This document shows, piece after piece, positions 40,447 through 41,431 of a DNA stretch of 41,431 nucleotides. The stretch lies in assembly GCA_009731375.1 (NCBI GenBank), contig BJOX01000061.1:399025-440455 (forward strand). Direction: 5' to 3'. The translations under genes and the position numbers were made by a program. Under the pieces are notes generated by a model. That model ran no database searches. It had not been told where the DNA came from and saw only the letters and a program-made list of their open reading frames with translations. The DNA comes from Paulinella micropora. Taxonomy: Eukaryota > Cercozoa > Imbricatea > Euglyphida. Positions within the stretch are counted from its first letter, which is position 1; every line of letters starts with the position of its first letter.

Positions 40447-40515
40447 ACTTGCGGAAACTTACCTCTGCCGGCGGCGGCGGCTGCGTTTGCAGTGGGCAAT
40501 CATCGTTATAACAAT
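40345..40515 (-). pseudogene. MYND finger, right-arm copy, no start codon
   Basis: The minus strand reads NCYNDDCPLQTQPPPPAEV then KCARCLYATCCGRECQKAHW and HGQLC: a MYND finger with the canonical CQ pair and no amber codon. The ATG present in the left arm is missing (CACAGGCAAACGGCCGAC), and the frame ends shortly after the finger, next to the glycosyltransferase sequence. The acceptor-like CTTGTCACAG|GC is conserved, so an upstream exon could supply a start. Confidence 0.7.
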
Positions 40516-40731
40516 TGTCGGCCGTTTGCCTGTGACAAGGAGCAAAAACAAAAAAAAAGCAATTTCTGAATGTATTGTCGACTGCCTTTTCTTTCCTCCC
40601 GAAAGAAATTTCTTGAGTGCATTTGTGTGTGTGTGTGTGAGTGAGTGATTCTTTATGATCTCGTGTGATTATCTGTGTCTCCCTCCCTCTCCTCCTGTCT
40701 TCTTGAACAGCGGGGCCAAGAGGCCAGCACC

Positions 40732-41314
40732 ATGAGCACTACCGCCGCCACCACGGCCCAGGCCGACCAGACAGAACGCAGGCCCGACCCTTTCCCAACC
40801 TCTTCTCCGTTGCGCAAGAAGGCGCGCCTGCAATCTCCGCCGACCGCTAGCAGGCCTGTGCTGGCGGAAGAAGAAGACCTGGTCCTGATTACGCGTGGGA
40901 ACGACACGGTTAACCGGTGCTTTCTGTGCCCAGCGCCGCCGCCGTCGGGCCTGTTGGGAAAAATCCGCCCAGACAGAACCCAAGGTTGCGGCCTTAGGCC
41001 AAAGAGTTCAAGAGGTTAGCGCAAAGGCACCAGCAGCGGCGCCGTTGCTTCGCGAGCTTTTCGGGGCCCTGGCGGGCGCCTGTGCGCTGCTGCCAGCGCT
41101 ACAGGAAGTAAACGCTGTTGCGAGTGGAGAATGCTACGCCGTGCGAGAGTGCGAGGGCGAAAACTGTGGAGAATTGTTGTGCGACGAGCAGTCTGGTGCA
41201 AGTGGCGCTGTTTGCGACGAATTCGGACGGCAGCTGAACAAAACCTCGACCAAGGCTAGTGTACAAAATGTCAAAGCTTTAGTAAAAAAAAAACATGTCG
41301 TTTACTTCTCTTAA
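40732..41314 (+). pseudogene. Cys-rich island protein, right-arm copy, frameshifted
   Basis: ATG at 40732 (MSTTAATTAQADQTERRPD) leads to SPLRKKARLQS and LITRGNDTVNR. One extra base near 40918 relative to the left arm breaks the frame; the other frame then continues the same protein (KVAALGQRVQEVSAKA, LLRELFGALAGACALLPALQ, CYAVRECEGENCGELLC) through EFGRQLNKT to TAA at 41312. Total about 193 residues. This copy supplies the N-terminus missing from the other and has a longer C-terminus. The CTTGAACAG (ending 40710) before the ATG is acceptor-like. Function unknown; a basic KKAR stretch and a Cys cluster suggest a nuclear metal-binding protein (inference). Confidence 0.65.
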
Positions 41315-41318
41315 TAAA
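41313..41318 (+). terminator. AATAAA overlapping a TAA stop
   Basis: TCT-TAA-TAA-ATA: the stop codon at 41312-41314 overlaps AATAAA. The same compact arrangement occurs in the kinase-like gene and the left-arm copy. Confidence 0.65.
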
Positions 41319-41392
41319 TACAAGGTTGCCAAAGCACGGGTTACGACAGGCAGCCGCCGAGTAGCAACAGCGCTAGCGTGTGTATTCAGCCA

Positions 41393-41393
<1 letters not shown>

Positions 41394-41428
<35 letters not shown>

Positions 41429-41431
41429 GCC
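41394..41431. repeat. poly(C) at window end
   Basis: About 30 C at the window end after 80 bases of ordinary sequence following the last gene. Same class of tract as elsewhere in the island. Confidence 0.9.

Larger units (their letters stand above)
40320..41340. repeat. right arm of inverted duplication
   Basis: Inverted partner of 35570-37330; see that entry. It is about 0.75 kb shorter because the spacer between its two divergent genes is only about 230 bp. The arms differ by substitutions, indels and independent gene-breaking lesions, so the duplication is not recent, and it is not a simple assembly artefact. Confidence 0.85.

Overview
This is a eukaryotic nuclear scaffold with eight assembly gaps longer than 100 N and many short ones. 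It is split sharply in two. Host-type DNA (1 to about 13 kb) is AT-leaning and full of microsatellites and short interspersed repeats. It carries two conserved, intron-containing eukaryotic genes: an LSM3 (U6 snRNP/LSm ring) exon on the minus strand at 5527-5622, and a complete five-exon CYRI (FAM49, Rac1-binding Scar/WAVE regulator) gene on the plus strand at 9886-11549. CYRI together with the repeat style suggests an animal or a close unicellular relative. I cannot name the species from sequence alone.

Repeats in 1-9.6 kb fall into families: a tRNA-derived SINE with A and B boxes and an ATT-type tail; a second element of about 450 bp (LINE-3'-end-like) that shares a 3' motif with the SINE; a third element ending just before another ATT tract; a three-copy tandem satellite of about 170 bp; 4 to 5 bp microsatellite fields (5.65-7.3 kb); and a polypurine-tailed element (7.4-9.4 kb). 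Most long reading frames here are repeat translations, not genes.

From about 14.2 kb to the end the sequence changes: GC-rich, about 20 short gene-like units packed on both strands, few obvious introns, poly(A) signals overlapping stop codons, and repeated poly(C) tracts and gaps between genes. Recognisable products are an adenain/Ulp1-like cysteine protease, a protein-kinase relic, a methyltransferase-like protein, an acidic protein with a Cys-rich CxCG...GNxCxxKFG-type motif, two MYND fingers, a GT34-like glycosyltransferase, and a family of multi-pass membrane proteins. Nearly every unit is broken by frameshifts or in-frame stops. The best single explanation is a degraded integrated large-DNA-virus-like element next to host genes. 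A chimeric scaffold or a poor-quality consensus from another organism cannot be excluded.

The right end holds an inverted duplication (35.57-37.33 kb versus 40.32-41.34 kb). It carries two diverged copies of a divergent gene pair (Cys-rich protein plus MYND finger) around a core of GT/CA repeats and an 11-bp minisatellite. In the second copy the MYND finger runs directly into the glycosyltransferase.
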